From AC-32 sp963821495 (GTDB taxonomy: Bacteria > Actinomycetota > Thermoleophilia > Gaiellales > Gaiellaceae), in assembly GCA_963821495.1 (NCBI GenBank), contig CAWGEA010000003.1, positions 1,984,001 through 2,048,000 of the forward strand: a stretch of DNA of 64,000 bases. Direction: 5' to 3'. This document shows, one piece after another, positions 28,024 through 36,840 of this stretch. Each line of letters opens with the position of its first letter. Positions within the stretch are counted from its first letter, which is position 1. The notes below the pieces were generated by a model, which searched no databases, was not told where the DNA came from, and worked only from the letters and a program-made list of their open reading frames with translations. Both the position numbers and the translations under genes were made by a program.

Positions 28024-29552
28024 GCCGCGGGAGCCTCCTTGCGCCGGCCGCCGAGCATCTCGAGGCCGATCTCTTCCTCCGTCACGTCGGGGGTGTGCTC
28101 GCCGACGATCTGACCCTCGTACATGACGAGGACCCGATCGGACAGCGACAGGACCTCGTCCAGCTCCAGCGAGACGAGCAGGATCGCGCGGCCCTCGTCG
28201 CGCTCCTCGACGAGACGGCGGTGCAGGTACTCGATCGCGCCGACATCGAGCCCGCGCGTGGGCTGCGCAGCGACGAGGACCCTGGGGTCGCGCGCGATCT
28301 CGCGCGCGACGACCACCTTCTGCTGGTTGCCGCCGGAGAGGGCGCCGCCGCGGGTGGTCGGCCCGCCGCCACGCACGTCGAACTCGCGGATCAGGCGCGC
28401 CGCCCGCTGGATCAGCCGGCGCGGGAAGAGCCAGCCGAAGCGCGAGTCGGGCGGCGAGCTGTAGTCGTGCAGGGCGATGTTCTCGGCGATCGTGAACTCG
28501 AGCACGAGCCCGCGGCGCTGCCGGTCTTCCGGGATGTGGCCCACTCCGGAGTCGAGCATCTTCCGGGCGCTCCCGTGGTGGATCACGCGCCCGGCGACGA
28601 CGATCTCGCCGCTCTCGGCGGCGCGGAGGCCCGTGAGAGCTTCGATCAGCTCGCTCTGCCCATTCCCCTCGACTCCCGCGAGGCCGACGATCTCGCCGGC
28701 GTGTACGGCGAACGAGACGTCACGGACGGCCGGCAGCCCGCGGTCGTCGTCGACGCCCAGGTCGCGCACCTCGAGCAGCGTCTCGCCGGGCTCCGCCGGC
28801 TTCTTCTCGACGCGGAGCAGCACCTCCCGGCCGACCATCATCCGCGCGAGCCCTTCCTCGGTCGCGCCCGCGCGCGGCACGGTGTCGATCTTCTTGCCGC
28901 GCCGCAGGACCGTGATCCGGTCGGCGATCTCGAGCACCTCGTTCAGCTTGTGGCTGATGAAGATGATCGAGGTGCCGCCGGCCTGGAGGCTCTTGATGAT
29001 CCCGAAGAGCTCACCGGCCTCCTGCGGCGTCAGCACGGCCGTCGGCTCGTCGAGGATCAGGATCTCCGCGTTGCGGTAGAGGGCCTTCAGGATCTCGACC
29101 CGCTGCTGCTGGCCGACGCTGATGTTCTCGACCTTCGCGCTCGGGTCGACTGCGAGCCCGAAGCGCGTCGAGATGTCGCGCACGCGCTCCACGGCCGCGT
29201 CGTAGTCGAGCAGCACCCCGGCCTTTGTCGGCTCCACCTCGAGCACGATGTTCTCCGCAACCGTCATCACCGGGATCAGCATGAAGTGCTGGTGGACCAT
29301 CCCGATCCCGCGGTCGATCGCGTCCTTGGCCGATCCGAACGAGACCGGACGGCCGTTCATCAGGATCTCGCCCTCGTCGTGCTTGTAGAGGCCGTAGAGG
29401 ATGTTCATCAGCGTCGACTTGCCCGCGCCGTTCTCGCCGAGCAGCGCGTGCACCTCGCCCTTGCGCAGGTCGAAGTCGACGCCGTCGTTGGCGACGACGC
29501 CGGGGAATCGCTTCGTGATACCCCGCATCTCGAGGACCGTCGAGGCTTCCAC
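28020..29552 (-). CDS. Nucleoside-type ABC transporter ATP-binding protein, two ATPase domains (NupO/YufO-like)
   Basis: 510 residues with two fused nucleotide-binding domains. The first has Walker A GENGAGKST, signature ISVGQQQRVEI and Walker B ILILDEPT. The second has a degenerate Walker A (AGVEGNGQSEL), signature LSGGNQQKVVVAREI and AAQPTRGLD in place of the catalytic Glu, as usual for this family. Energises the importer formed by the next two permeases. GTG 29552 follows the binding-protein gene by 37 nt. Confidence 0.94.
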   Translation of the reverse strand: MEASTVLEMRGITKRFPGVVANDGVDFDLRKGEVHALLGENGAGKSTLMNILYGLYKHDEGEILMNGRPVSFGSAKDAIDRGIGMVHQHFMLIPVMTVAENIVLEVEPTKAGVLLDYDAAVERVRDISTRFGLAVDPSAKVENISVGQQQRVEILKALYRNAEILILDEPTAVLTPQEAGELFGIIKSLQAGGTSIIFISHKLNEVLEIADRITVLRRGKKIDTVPRAGATEEGLARMMVGREVLLRVEKKPAEPGETLLEVRDLGVDDDRGLPAVRDVSFAVHAGEIVGLAGVEGNGQSELIEALTGLRAAESGEIVVAGRVIHHGSARKMLDSGVGHIPEDRQRRGLVLEFTIAENIALHDYSSPPDSRFGWLFPRRLIQRAARLIREFDVRGGGPTTRGGALSGGNQQKVVVAREIARDPRVLVAAQPTRGLDVGAIEYLHRRLVEERDEGRAILLVSLELDEVLSLSDRVLVMYEGQIVGEHTPDVTEEEIGLEMLGGRRKEAPAA

Positions 29553-29584
29553 CGCGGGTGATTCTATGGAGGTGCGGAAGACGG

Positions 29585-29599
29585 CGCGCTCAGAGCGCG
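29585..29599 (-). terminator. Small hairpin at the binding-protein stop codon
   Basis: CGCGCT and AGCGCG pair around CAG, spanning the stop codon of the BMP lipoprotein gene. No T-run follows. In importer operons such hairpins often let binding protein exceed the ATPase, but this one is short and only suggestive. Confidence 0.25.
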
Positions 29600-30639
29600 G
29601 CCGGAACCTTGACCGTTCCGGCGATGATCTTCTGCTTCAGCTCGTTCATCTTGTCGATCATCGACTGCGGGACTGCCGGGTTGATCTTGCCAACGTCCAT
29701 GCCCTTGTTCTTCAGGTCGAAGAGCAGGTTGCCGCCGCCCTCGAACTTGCCCTCGGTGACCTGCTTGATCGCCGCGTAGACGCCGTTGTCGACGCGCTTC
29801 ACGCCCGAGGTCAGAACCCGCTTGGCGTCGTTGTACTGGTCCTTGTCGACGCCGATGCCCCAGATGCCGGCGGCGTCCGCCGCCTTCAGCGTGCCGAGGC
29901 CGCAGCCGCCCGCGACCTGGAAGAGCACCTGCGCGCCCTGCGAGATCTGGTTCTCCGCGACGGTCTTGCACTTGTCCGAGGCGACGAAGTCCTGCGAGTA
30001 CCCGACGAGCACCGTGATCTGGGGGTTGAAGAGCTTCGCGCAGTACTTGTAGCCCGCGATCCAGATGTCGACCGGTGGAATCTTCAGCCCGCCCACGGCG
30101 CCGATGATCTGCTTGCCGCCCTTTTTCTTCGCCATCTCCGCGGCGAGGTAGCCGACCAGGCAGCCCGACTCATTCGCGGCGTACGTGAGGCCCATGACGT
30201 TCGTGCGGCCGTTGAACGGGTCGCCCTTGACGTCATAGTCGGTGATCGCGAAGTGCGTGTTCGGGTTCTTCTTCGCGACCGTGTTCGTGTCGCCCGCGAG
30301 CAGGAAGCCGGCGGAGATGATCAGGTCTGCCTTCTTGCGCACCGCGTTGGTCAGGTTGGGGACGTAGTCGGAAGGCGAGTTCGACTGCAGCGGGATCGCC
30401 GTGATGCCGAGGTCGCTCTTGGCGCGGTCGAGGCCCTCCTTCTGCGACTGGTTGAAGGAGCGATCGTTGAACTTGCCGATGTCGCTGACGAGTGCGACCG
30501 ACACGCCCGCGCCGGACTTGCCGCCACCGGTCGTGGTCGACGAGGAAGACTTCTTGCTGCTGCCGCCGCAACCCGCGGCGAGCAGCAGAGCCGCCGCGGC
30601 GAGCGCAACGAGCGCGCTCCTTCGCAGTACGACGCTCAC
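29590..30639 (-). CDS. BMP-family lipoprotein, nucleoside-binding component
   Basis: 349 residues. Signal with lipobox LLAAGC, then a Ser/Thr/Gly-rich spacer, then the BMP/Med domain (SDIGKFNDRSFNQSQKEGL, LQSNSPSDY, GLTYAANESGCLVG, AVGGLKIPPVDIW, VFQVAGG-type GLGTL). Homologues such as PnrA/TmpC bind purine nucleosides at the outer face of the membrane. It lies directly upstream of the ATPase and permeases, so it is the most likely receptor. About 65% of the domain is shared with the paralogue upstream, by eye. Confidence 0.92.
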   Translation of the reverse strand: MSVVLRRSALVALAAAALLLAAGCGGSSKKSSSSTTTGGGKSGAGVSVALVSDIGKFNDRSFNQSQKEGLDRAKSDLGITAIPLQSNSPSDYVPNLTNAVRKKADLIISAGFLLAGDTNTVAKKNPNTHFAITDYDVKGDPFNGRTNVMGLTYAANESGCLVGYLAAEMAKKKGGKQIIGAVGGLKIPPVDIWIAGYKYCAKLFNPQITVLVGYSQDFVASDKCKTVAENQISQGAQVLFQVAGGCGLGTLKAADAAGIWGIGVDKDQYNDAKRVLTSGVKRVDNGVYAAIKQVTEGKFEGGGNLLFDLKNKGMDVGKINPAVPQSMIDKMNELKQKIIAGTVKVPAAL

Positions 30640-30659
30640 ATGCGTGTTCTAGCAAAGAA

Positions 30660-30685
30660 ACGGGCGGGCCTGCGGGCCCGCCCGT
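30660..30685 (-). terminator. Intrinsic terminator-like hairpin between the two BMP genes
   Basis: ACGGGCGGGCC (30660-30670) pairs perfectly with GGCCCGCCCGT (30675-30685) around TGCG. On the minus strand it is followed by TTTCTTTGCT. It sits 22 nt after the stop of the first BMP gene, so it should end or reduce transcription into the lipoprotein gene. Confidence 0.75.
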
Positions 30686-30706
30686 TGAGTACCGCTCCGG
30701 CTCGTT

Positions 30707-31741
30707 TTACAGCTTGGCCGGAACCTTCAGCTTCTTCTTGATGATCTTCGTCTTGTAGCTGTACATCAGCGTCTTGTACGCCTTCGGAACGGCCGGGTTG
30801 AACTTGCCGACGCTCATGCCGCCGTTCTTCAGGTTGAAGAGCAGGTTGCCGCCGGGCCTGAACCCACCGCTCTTGGCCTTCTGGATCGCCTGGAAGACGC
30901 CGTTGTCGACGCGCTTCACCCCCGACGTCAGGACGCGCTTCGCGTCGTTGTACTGGTCCTTGTCGACGCCGATGCCCCAGATCTTGGCCGCCGCAGCCGC
31001 CTTCAGGGTGCCGAGGCCGCAGCCGCCGGCAACCTGGAAGAGGACCTTCGCGCCCTGGCCGATCATGTTCTCGGCGACCGTCTTGCACTTGTCGGCTGCG
31101 ACGAAGTCCTGCGAGTAGTCGATCAGGACCTTCGTGCCTGGAACCGCTTTCTTCGCGCAGAACCGGTAGCCCGCGATCCAGATGTCGACCGGCGGGATCT
31201 TCAGGCCGCCGACGGCGCCGATGACCTTCCTGCCCATCTTCTTGGCCATCTTCGCCGCGATCACGCCGACCAGACAGCCGGACTCGTTCGCCGCGTAGGT
31301 GAGGCCCATGACGTTCTTGCGGCCCTTGAACGGGTCGCCCTTGACGTCGTAGTCGGTGATCGCGAAGCGGATCTTGGGGTACTTCGACGCGACCGTGTTC
31401 GTGTCACCTGCGAGCAGGAAGCCCGCCGAGATGATGATGTTTGAATGGAGCCGAACCCCGTTCGTCAGGTTCGGGATGTAGTCCGACGGCGAGTTCGACT
31501 GCAGCGCCTTCGTCCGCACGTGGAGCTTCACCCGCGCGCGGTCGAGGCCTTCCTTCTGCGACTGGTTGAACGAGCGATCGTTGAACTTCCCGATGTCGCT
31601 CACCAGCGTCGCGAGGTACGTCGCCTGCTGCGCTTTGGTCGATGCCCGGCTGGAACTGCTGCCCACCAGCGCAGCGAGCCCGGCCAGCATCACGACCACG
31701 AGCGCCGCGGCGACGATGGACATACGACGTGAAACCCTCAC
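30707..31741 (-). CDS. BMP-family substrate-binding protein (non-lipoprotein paralogue)
   Basis: 344 residues, closely similar throughout to the adjacent BMP lipoprotein (same SDIGKFNDRSFNQSQ, GLTYAANESGCLVG and AVGGLKIPPVDIWIAGY blocks). Its N-terminus, however, is a plain hydrophobic segment (IVAAALVVVMLAGLAALVG) followed by Ser/Ala, with no lipobox Cys, so it is either released or membrane-anchored. Basic Lys-rich C-terminus. GTG 31741 follows GGGAGGG. Looks like a local duplication with divergent localisation. Confidence 0.92.
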   Translation of the reverse strand: MRVSRRMSIVAAALVVVMLAGLAALVGSSSSRASTKAQQATYLATLVSDIGKFNDRSFNQSQKEGLDRARVKLHVRTKALQSNSPSDYIPNLTNGVRLHSNIIISAGFLLAGDTNTVASKYPKIRFAITDYDVKGDPFKGRKNVMGLTYAANESGCLVGVIAAKMAKKMGRKVIGAVGGLKIPPVDIWIAGYRFCAKKAVPGTKVLIDYSQDFVAADKCKTVAENMIGQGAKVLFQVAGGCGLGTLKAAAAAKIWGIGVDKDQYNDAKRVLTSGVKRVDNGVFQAIQKAKSGGFRPGGNLLFNLKNGGMSVGKFNPAVPKAYKTLMYSYKTKIIKKKLKVPAKL

Positions 31742-31871
31742 TTGCCCTCCCTGATTGAAAAAACGCCCTTGCTTCGAAAACCCTTGCCTTTCAAAAGACG
31801 AGGGATGCTAACGCGAAGTTAGGCGCCCTGCATAGGCCGCCCGGCCCAACTTCGGCGCCGCGGGTCCTAGT
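31742..31871 (-). promoter_or_regulatory. Upstream region of the BMP/ABC importer cassette
   Basis: 130 nt between ftsK and the first BMP gene, AT-richer than its surroundings. It contains CTAAC/GTTAG as an inverted repeat around a 5-nt loop (31819-31833) and two GCAAGGG direct repeats near 31770-31795, plus a T6 run close to the gene. No purine riboswitch core was recognised. Promoter position cannot be fixed. Confidence 0.35.
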
Positions 31872-34067
31872 TCAGAGGGCATCGCTGAGCTGGGAAAGCG
31901 AGCTTTCGTCGATGAGGACGCGGCGCGGCTTCGAGCCCTCGTAGCCCGAGATGATGCCCCGCCGCTCGAGCATGTCGATCAGACGCCCGGCCCGCGTGTA
32001 GCCCACCCGCAGGCGGCGCTGGAGGAGCGAGACGGACGCCGTCTGCGTCTGGACGACGACCTCGATCGCCTTGTCCAGCAGCGGATCCTCGTCCGGGTCG
32101 AAGTCGTCGTCGCCGCCGTCGGCGTCGACCGCCGCCTCCGGGGCCTCCAGCAGGCTCTCGTCGAGCTCCTGGTCGCGCTGAGCGCGGCATTGCTCGACGA
32201 TCAACGCGATCTCCTCCTCCGTCACGAAGGCGCCCTGGAGCCGTTGTAGGCGCGAGGTGCCGAGGGGCTTGAAGAGCATGTCGCCCTGGCCGAGCAGGCT
32301 CTCGGCGCCCGCCTGGTCGAGGATCACCCGCGAGTCGGTCTGGCTCGAGACGGCGAACGCGATCCGGCTGGGAACGTTCGCCTTGATCATCCCGGTGATC
32401 ACGTCCACGGAAGGCCGCTGCGTGGCGAGGACGAGGTGGATCCCGACAGCGCGCGACTTCTGCGCCAGCCGGATGACGGCGTCCTCCACCTCCTGCGGCG
32501 AGATCATCATCAGGTCGGCGAGCTCGTCGATCACGACCAGCAGGTACGGCAGCGACTGCTCGCCGCGCGAGCGGAAGGCGCGGTTGGCCTCGGCGAGGTT
32601 GCGCGCGCGGACCGCCGAGAGGCGCTCGTAGCGGCGCTCCATCTCTGCGACGACGTTGCGCAGCACCGCGGCGGCCTCCTTCGGGCTGGAGACGACCGGT
32701 GTCAGCAGGTGCGGGATCGACTCGTAGTAGTTGAGCTCGATTCGCTTGGGGTCGATCAGGATCATCCGGACGTCGTCGGGGGTGGAACGCAGCAGCACGG
32801 AGGTGAGGATCGTGTTGATGCAGCCCGACTTGCCCGAGCCCGTGGTGCCGGCGATCAGGATGTGCGGCATCCGCGCGAGGTCGGTCCAGACCGCCTGGCC
32901 GGAGATGTCTTTCCCGAGCCAGACCGAGAGCGGGCTCGAAGTCGCCGGCAGCTCGTCGTAGATGTCGCCGAGGGTGACGAGGTTCGGGCTCGTGTTCGGG
33001 AGCTCGACGCCGACCGCCTGCTTGCCCGGGATCGGCGCGAGGATGCGGATCTCGGTCGTCGCGAGCGCGTACGAGAGATCGTCCTTCAGCCCCGCGACCT
33101 TGGAGACCTTCGTGCCGGGCGCGAGCTGGAGCTCGTAGCGCGTCACGCGCGGGCCGGAGATTTGGCCGACGACAGTCGCCTCGACGCCGAAGTTGGCGAG
33201 CGTCTGGACGAGCGCCTCGGCGACGCGGCTCGAGTGGTCGGCGTCGGGGCCGGAGCCCGGCGCGGAGCGGCGCAGCAGCGCGCGATCCGGGAGCCGGTAC
33301 TCCTTCGTGGCCTCGGAAGTGACGTCGAACAGGCTCGCCTGATCCGGCTCGGGGTCGACCTCGTGCACCAGCGGCGGCGTCTCGGAGACGATGTCCGGGA
33401 ACTCGTTGACCACGTCCACCGGGGGCGCCACGGGCCTCGGCGGCTGTGGAAGCGCCGCCGCGCCCTCGATCATCTGCAAACGTGGCTCGGGGCCGCGCCG
33501 TCGAGCACGGCGCTGCGCCAGGGCGCGGCGTGACTCCAGGACGCGTAGCGTCGAGCCGCGCAGCATCGCGCCGGCGGATGCGCCGGTGATCAGCAGGGCG
33601 CCGACCAGCAACGTCAGGATCCCCGCGATCGCGACCCCGGTCGAGCCGATCGCGAGCCCGAGCCCGCCGCCGAGGAGCGAGCCGACGTAGCCGCCCTGAT
33701 CCTTGCCGAGCGTGATCATGACCCCGCACCCGAGCACGACCAGGCCCGTGCGGAACGGCCGCACGTCGACGAGGTCGCTGCGCGCGACCATCAACGTGCC
33801 CACCACGCCGAGCGCAACGGGCAGGCCGAAGGTGGCGCTGCCGATCAGCGCGTCCAGGCCCTCGCCGATCCAGCCGCCGACGTAGCCGCCGTTCCACCCG
33901 GCCCAGACCACGAAGCCGAGGAAGACGCCCAGCGCGACGAGGCCGAGCCCGATCAGCTCGGGATGCTGGTGCCCGCGGCCCTCGGCCTTCTTCGCTCCGC
34001 GCTTGCGGCGCTTGACGCGCGAGGGCACGCGCGGCTTGAGGGTGCGTCGTTTGCGGCGGCGCGCCAT
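31872..34067 (-). CDS. ftsK: DNA translocase FtsK/SpoIIIE
   Basis: 731 residues. A strongly basic N-terminus (RRRKRRTLKPRVPSRVKRRKR) precedes about four membrane helices (35-170), then a short linker, the beta domain, the alpha ATPase domain with Walker A GTTGSGKSG near residue 405 and Walker B LLVVIDELADL, and a C-terminal gamma winged helix (RRLRVGYTRAGRLIDMLE). Pumps chromosomal DNA through the closing septum. The linker is short compared with Proteobacterial FtsK. ATG 34067. Confidence 0.96.
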   Translation of the reverse strand: MARRRKRRTLKPRVPSRVKRRKRGAKKAEGRGHQHPELIGLGLVALGVFLGFVVWAGWNGGYVGGWIGEGLDALIGSATFGLPVALGVVGTLMVARSDLVDVRPFRTGLVVLGCGVMITLGKDQGGYVGSLLGGGLGLAIGSTGVAIAGILTLLVGALLITGASAGAMLRGSTLRVLESRRALAQRRARRRGPEPRLQMIEGAAALPQPPRPVAPPVDVVNEFPDIVSETPPLVHEVDPEPDQASLFDVTSEATKEYRLPDRALLRRSAPGSGPDADHSSRVAEALVQTLANFGVEATVVGQISGPRVTRYELQLAPGTKVSKVAGLKDDLSYALATTEIRILAPIPGKQAVGVELPNTSPNLVTLGDIYDELPATSSPLSVWLGKDISGQAVWTDLARMPHILIAGTTGSGKSGCINTILTSVLLRSTPDDVRMILIDPKRIELNYYESIPHLLTPVVSSPKEAAAVLRNVVAEMERRYERLSAVRARNLAEANRAFRSRGEQSLPYLLVVIDELADLMMISPQEVEDAVIRLAQKSRAVGIHLVLATQRPSVDVITGMIKANVPSRIAFAVSSQTDSRVILDQAGAESLLGQGDMLFKPLGTSRLQRLQGAFVTEEEIALIVEQCRAQRDQELDESLLEAPEAAVDADGGDDDFDPDEDPLLDKAIEVVVQTQTASVSLLQRRLRVGYTRAGRLIDMLERRGIISGYEGSKPRRVLIDESSLSQLSDAL

Positions 34068-34104
34068 GCGCGCCTGCTTCGACGCGCCCGGACGCTTCCC
34101 TCCG

Positions 34105-34503
34105 CTAGCGGCGCTTCTTCAGCTTCTGGGCCTGGCGGCGCTGCTGGCGGTTCATCGGCTCGGGGATCGCGCCCTCGTCGCCGGCGGCCTCCAGGTACGC
34201 ACGGCGCTCGGCCGCGCTGAGGCGCGAAAGCGCCGCCTGCGCGCGCTGGGGGTCGTGCTGGACGCCGCTGCGCTCGAGCTTGGAAATCGCGCTGGCCAAT
34301 TCCGGGTTCTTGCGCTCCAGGTTCGCCTTCGACGCCTTCTGCAGCCAGCGCTTGAGGAGGGGCACCTTCATCAGCACCATCGCGATCGGGCGCACATAAC
34401 GTCCACCCTTCACGCGCGCCAGCAGGTTGAGCGCGACCAGGACGAGCAGCAGCCCGACGAGGATGTAGACCGGGATCAGCAGCGTGAAGATGTCGGCGAT
34501 CAC
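34105..34503 (-). CDS. Membrane-anchored small basic protein of unknown function
   Basis: 132 residues: one N-terminal hydrophobic helix (FTLLIPVYILVGLLLVLVALNLL), then a charged cytoplasmic region ending in a very basic tail (MNRQQRRQAQKLKKRR). No family recognised. GTG 34503 lies 4 nt after the nucleoside hydrolase stop, so it is probably read with that gene. Role unknown; the basic tail could contact RNA or membrane phosphate. Confidence 0.7.
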   Translation of the reverse strand: MIADIFTLLIPVYILVGLLLVLVALNLLARVKGGRYVRPIAMVLMKVPLLKRWLQKASKANLERKNPELASAISKLERSGVQHDPQRAQAALSRLSAAERRAYLEAAGDEGAIPEPMNRQQRRQAQKLKKRR

Positions 34504-34507
34504 AGAG

Positions 34508-35422
34508 CTAGCCTAGCCTGGCGAGCCGCTCGTGCAAGAGCGCGAGAAAGCGGTCGGCGTCGATGTCGACCGCCACGTCGGCGTTCGGCTCGAGGCCGGT
34601 GCGACGCCAGAGGTCGACGACCGTCCGGCCGCGGCAGAGCTCTTCGGGGCAGCAGTCGACCTGGACGTTCACGTGGGCGGTCTCGAGCAGGGACGGGTCG
34701 ATCACGTGCGCGACCGCCACCGCGTCGTGCACCGGGGAGCCGTCGAAGCCGTAGACCTCGCGGTGGAAGACGCCGTAGAAGTCGAGCAGGTCCGCGACCG
34801 CCCTGCCGATGCGACCGGCGCCGCGCAGCTCGTCCGCGTGCGCGCCCGTCACCAGGGCCTTGTGCGTGACGTCGAGGCCGACCATCGTCACGTCGAGCCC
34901 GCTCGCGAAGACGCGCGCAGCGGCTTCGGGGTCGGCCCAGATGTTGAACTCGGCAGCCGGCGTGACGTTTCCTTCCGCGATCGCGCCGCCCATCAGCACG
35001 ACCCGCTCCGGTTGCGCGTGCGGGTGGAGCGCGAGCAGCAGCGCGACGTTCGTGAGGGGGCCGGTGGCGACGAGCGTGGCGCCCTCGAGCCGCTCGGCGA
35101 GGAAGTCGACTGCATGCTGCGGCGCCGGTGCAGCCTGCGCCGGCGGCAGGTCAGGCCCGTCGAGGCCGGTCTCGCCGTGGACGTTGGCGGCGACACGCGG
35201 CTGCCGCACCAGCGGGCGCTCGGCTCCCGCTGCAACCGGGATCTCGCCGCGGCCGGCGAGCTCGAGCACGCGGATCGCGTTCGCGGTGGTCTTCTCGAGC
35301 GTCTGGTTCCCGGCGACGGTCGTGACGCCGCGCAGCTCGACCTCGTCGCTGCCGAGAGCGAGCAGAAGCGCAATCGCGTCGTCGTGGCCCGGGTCGCAGT
35401 CGAGCAGGATCGGGGTGCTCAC
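34508..35422 (-). CDS. Inosine-uridine-type nucleoside ribohydrolase
   Basis: 304 residues. The Ca-binding N-terminal motif DCDPGHDDA, GVTTVAGNQ, VATGPLTNVALLL, LMGGAI, AEFNIWADPEAA and a C-terminal VHDAVAV motif identify the family. It cleaves the N-glycosidic bond of ribonucleosides to base and ribose. The GTG start overlaps the ribokinase stop (GTGA); ribose released here can be phosphorylated by that kinase. Substrate preference not determinable. Confidence 0.92.
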   Translation of the reverse strand: MSTPILLDCDPGHDDAIALLLALGSDEVELRGVTTVAGNQTLEKTTANAIRVLELAGRGEIPVAAGAERPLVRQPRVAANVHGETGLDGPDLPPAQAAPAPQHAVDFLAERLEGATLVATGPLTNVALLLALHPHAQPERVVLMGGAIAEGNVTPAAEFNIWADPEAAARVFASGLDVTMVGLDVTHKALVTGAHADELRGAGRIGRAVADLLDFYGVFHREVYGFDGSPVHDAVAVAHVIDPSLLETAHVNVQVDCCPEELCRGRTVVDLWRRTGLEPNADVAVDIDADRFLALLHERLARLG

Positions 35423-36264
35423 GCGCGGAGCATCGCATCGACCTCGCGGGCGGTCGGCAGCGAGGGTTGCGCTCCCTCCCGCGAGGCCGCGAACGCGCCC
35501 GCCGCGCAGGCGCGACGCAGCGCCGCCTCGCGGTCGCGGCCCTCGAGCAGAGAGACGACGAGGCAGGCCGTGAACGCATCGCCGGCGGCTGTGCCGTCGA
35601 CGGCCTCCACGCGCGGGGCCGCGGCGCGCGCGACCTCGCTGCCGTCCTCGAGCAGCACCGCGCCCTCGGCGCCGAGCGTCAGCGCCGCAAGGCGCGGTGT
35701 CTCCGGCAGCGCCTCCAGCTCGTAGCGGTTGACGACGACGAGCTCGGCCGCGCGCACGAGCTCGGCGGGTAGAGCACGCGCCGGAGCCGCGTTCAGGAAG
35801 AAGTGCTCCGCGCCGGCCGCGGCGGCCGCGACCGCGTCGACCGGGATCTCCAGCTGGCAGAGCACCGCGCCCTCCGCCTGCGGCTCGCGCAGTTCGGCAT
35901 TGGCGCCCGGTGCGACCACGATCACGTTCTCGCCGCCGTCGTCGACGAGGATCAGGGCGACGCCGGTCGCCGCGCCGCGCTGCAGCTCGGTGGCCACACC
36001 GGCCTCGCGCAGCCCCGCAAGCGCGTCGTCGGCGAAGTCGTCCTCGCCGACGGCGCCGACGAACCGCACCTGCGCGCCCAGCCGCGCCGCCGCGACGGCC
36101 TGGTTCGCGCCCTTGCCTCCGGCGTGCCGCGAAAACGTGGCGTCCGTCAGCGTCTCCCCCGGCCGTGGTAGCCGCTCGCAGCGCGCGACCAGGTCGAGGT
36201 TGACCGAGCCGACGACGGTGAGGCCCGGAGCGCTCCGCTTCGCTCGTCGGGCAAGGTCAGTCAT
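35419..36264 (-). CDS. rbsK: Ribokinase (PfkB family)
   Basis: 281 residues. N-terminal VVGSVNLDLVARCERLPRPGET, substrate motif GGKGANQAVAAARLG, and a C-terminal PfkB signature DGTAAGDAFTACL (DTTGAGD in most ribokinases). Phosphorylates ribose to ribose-5-phosphate. Coupled to the nucleoside hydrolase, forming a small nucleoside-salvage pair. A hairpin abuts its ATG (36265-36300). Confidence 0.9.
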   Translation of the reverse strand: MTDLARRAKRSAPGLTVVGSVNLDLVARCERLPRPGETLTDATFSRHAGGKGANQAVAAARLGAQVRFVGAVGEDDFADDALAGLREAGVATELQRGAATGVALILVDDGGENVIVVAPGANAELREPQAEGAVLCQLEIPVDAVAAAAAGAEHFFLNAAPARALPAELVRAAELVVVNRYELEALPETPRLAALTLGAEGAVLLEDGSEVARAAAPRVEAVDGTAAGDAFTACLVVSLLEGRDREAALRRACAAGAFAASREGAQPSLPTAREVDAMLRA

Positions 36265-36300
36265 CTCAGACGGACGCGCAGGGGACCTGCGCGTCCTGAG
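36265..36300 (-). promoter_or_regulatory. Hairpin directly in front of the rbsK start codon
   Basis: GGACGCGCAGG (36272-36282) pairs perfectly with CCTGCGCGTCC (36286-36296); flanking CTCA and TGAG add four more pairs after a 3-nt bulge. The stem ends one base from the ATG of rbsK and no other ribosome binding site is visible, so it could terminate the upstream transcript or occlude rbsK initiation. Confidence 0.5.
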
Positions 36301-36321
36301 AGCGGCATCGCGAGCGACGCC

Positions 36322-36840
36322 TCAGGCGGCAAGTGCGCGGAGATCCTCGACGGCCCGCCCGAGCAGGTTCTCGCGCAGGTCGAAGAGGCCGGCCCAGAGC
36401 GACGAGCGGTCCGGTGCCGACCGGATCCGTGCGGCGTCGTCGAGCCCGGCGAGCGCGCGCAGGAAGACCGCGAGCTCGAGGTAGGCCTGCGCGACGCGAA
36501 CCGACGAGCAGCGCACGCCCGCGCGGTGGAGCACGGGCGCCCACTCGATCAGCTCCGCGGCGCCCGGGGCGCCGTACCAGGAGCGTCCTTCCGCGCGCTC
36601 CGGCTCCAGCTCGAGCAGGTACCGGCCGAGCGGATGCTCCAGGCCGACGAGCGCCGTCTCCGCGCGGTCGGCCGCTCGCCGCAAAGCGGCCTGCCGCCCA
36701 CCCGGCGTCGAGGGCGCCGCGTCGCCTCGACCCCAGCGCTCGAGCAGCCGGCAGAACGCGAGCGAGGCGGCCGACGCCGCGTTCAGCTGGCGGATCAGCC
36801 GGTCGGCCGTCGCCGGCTCGGCTGCACAGTCGAGCAGCAC
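36322..36840 (-). CDS. Alpha-helical protein of unknown function
   Basis: 172 residues from a GTG with no clear ribosome binding site. Ala/Leu/Arg-rich and probably all-helical; motifs such as SLAFCRLLERWGRGD and SVRVAQAYLELAVFLRAL do not match a family I know. The frame stays open upstream to 36889. A neighbouring frame (start TTG near 36940, MAGDVGPVVLAPFNDALVRF) could be its true N-terminus if a one- or two-base shift exists near 36865. Lies between rnj and rbsK on the same strand. Confidence 0.6.
   Translation of the reverse strand: MLLDCAAEPATADRLIRQLNAASAASLAFCRLLERWGRGDAAPSTPGGRQAALRRAADRAETALVGLEHPLGRYLLELEPERAEGRSWYGAPGAAELIEWAPVLHRAGVRCSSVRVAQAYLELAVFLRALAGLDDAARIRSAPDRSSLWAGLFDLRENLLGRAVEDLRALAA

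Noticed and set aside
29585..31871. Purine riboswitch controlling the BMP/ABC cassette
   Set aside because: No conserved purine aptamer core could be found in the leader or between genes.
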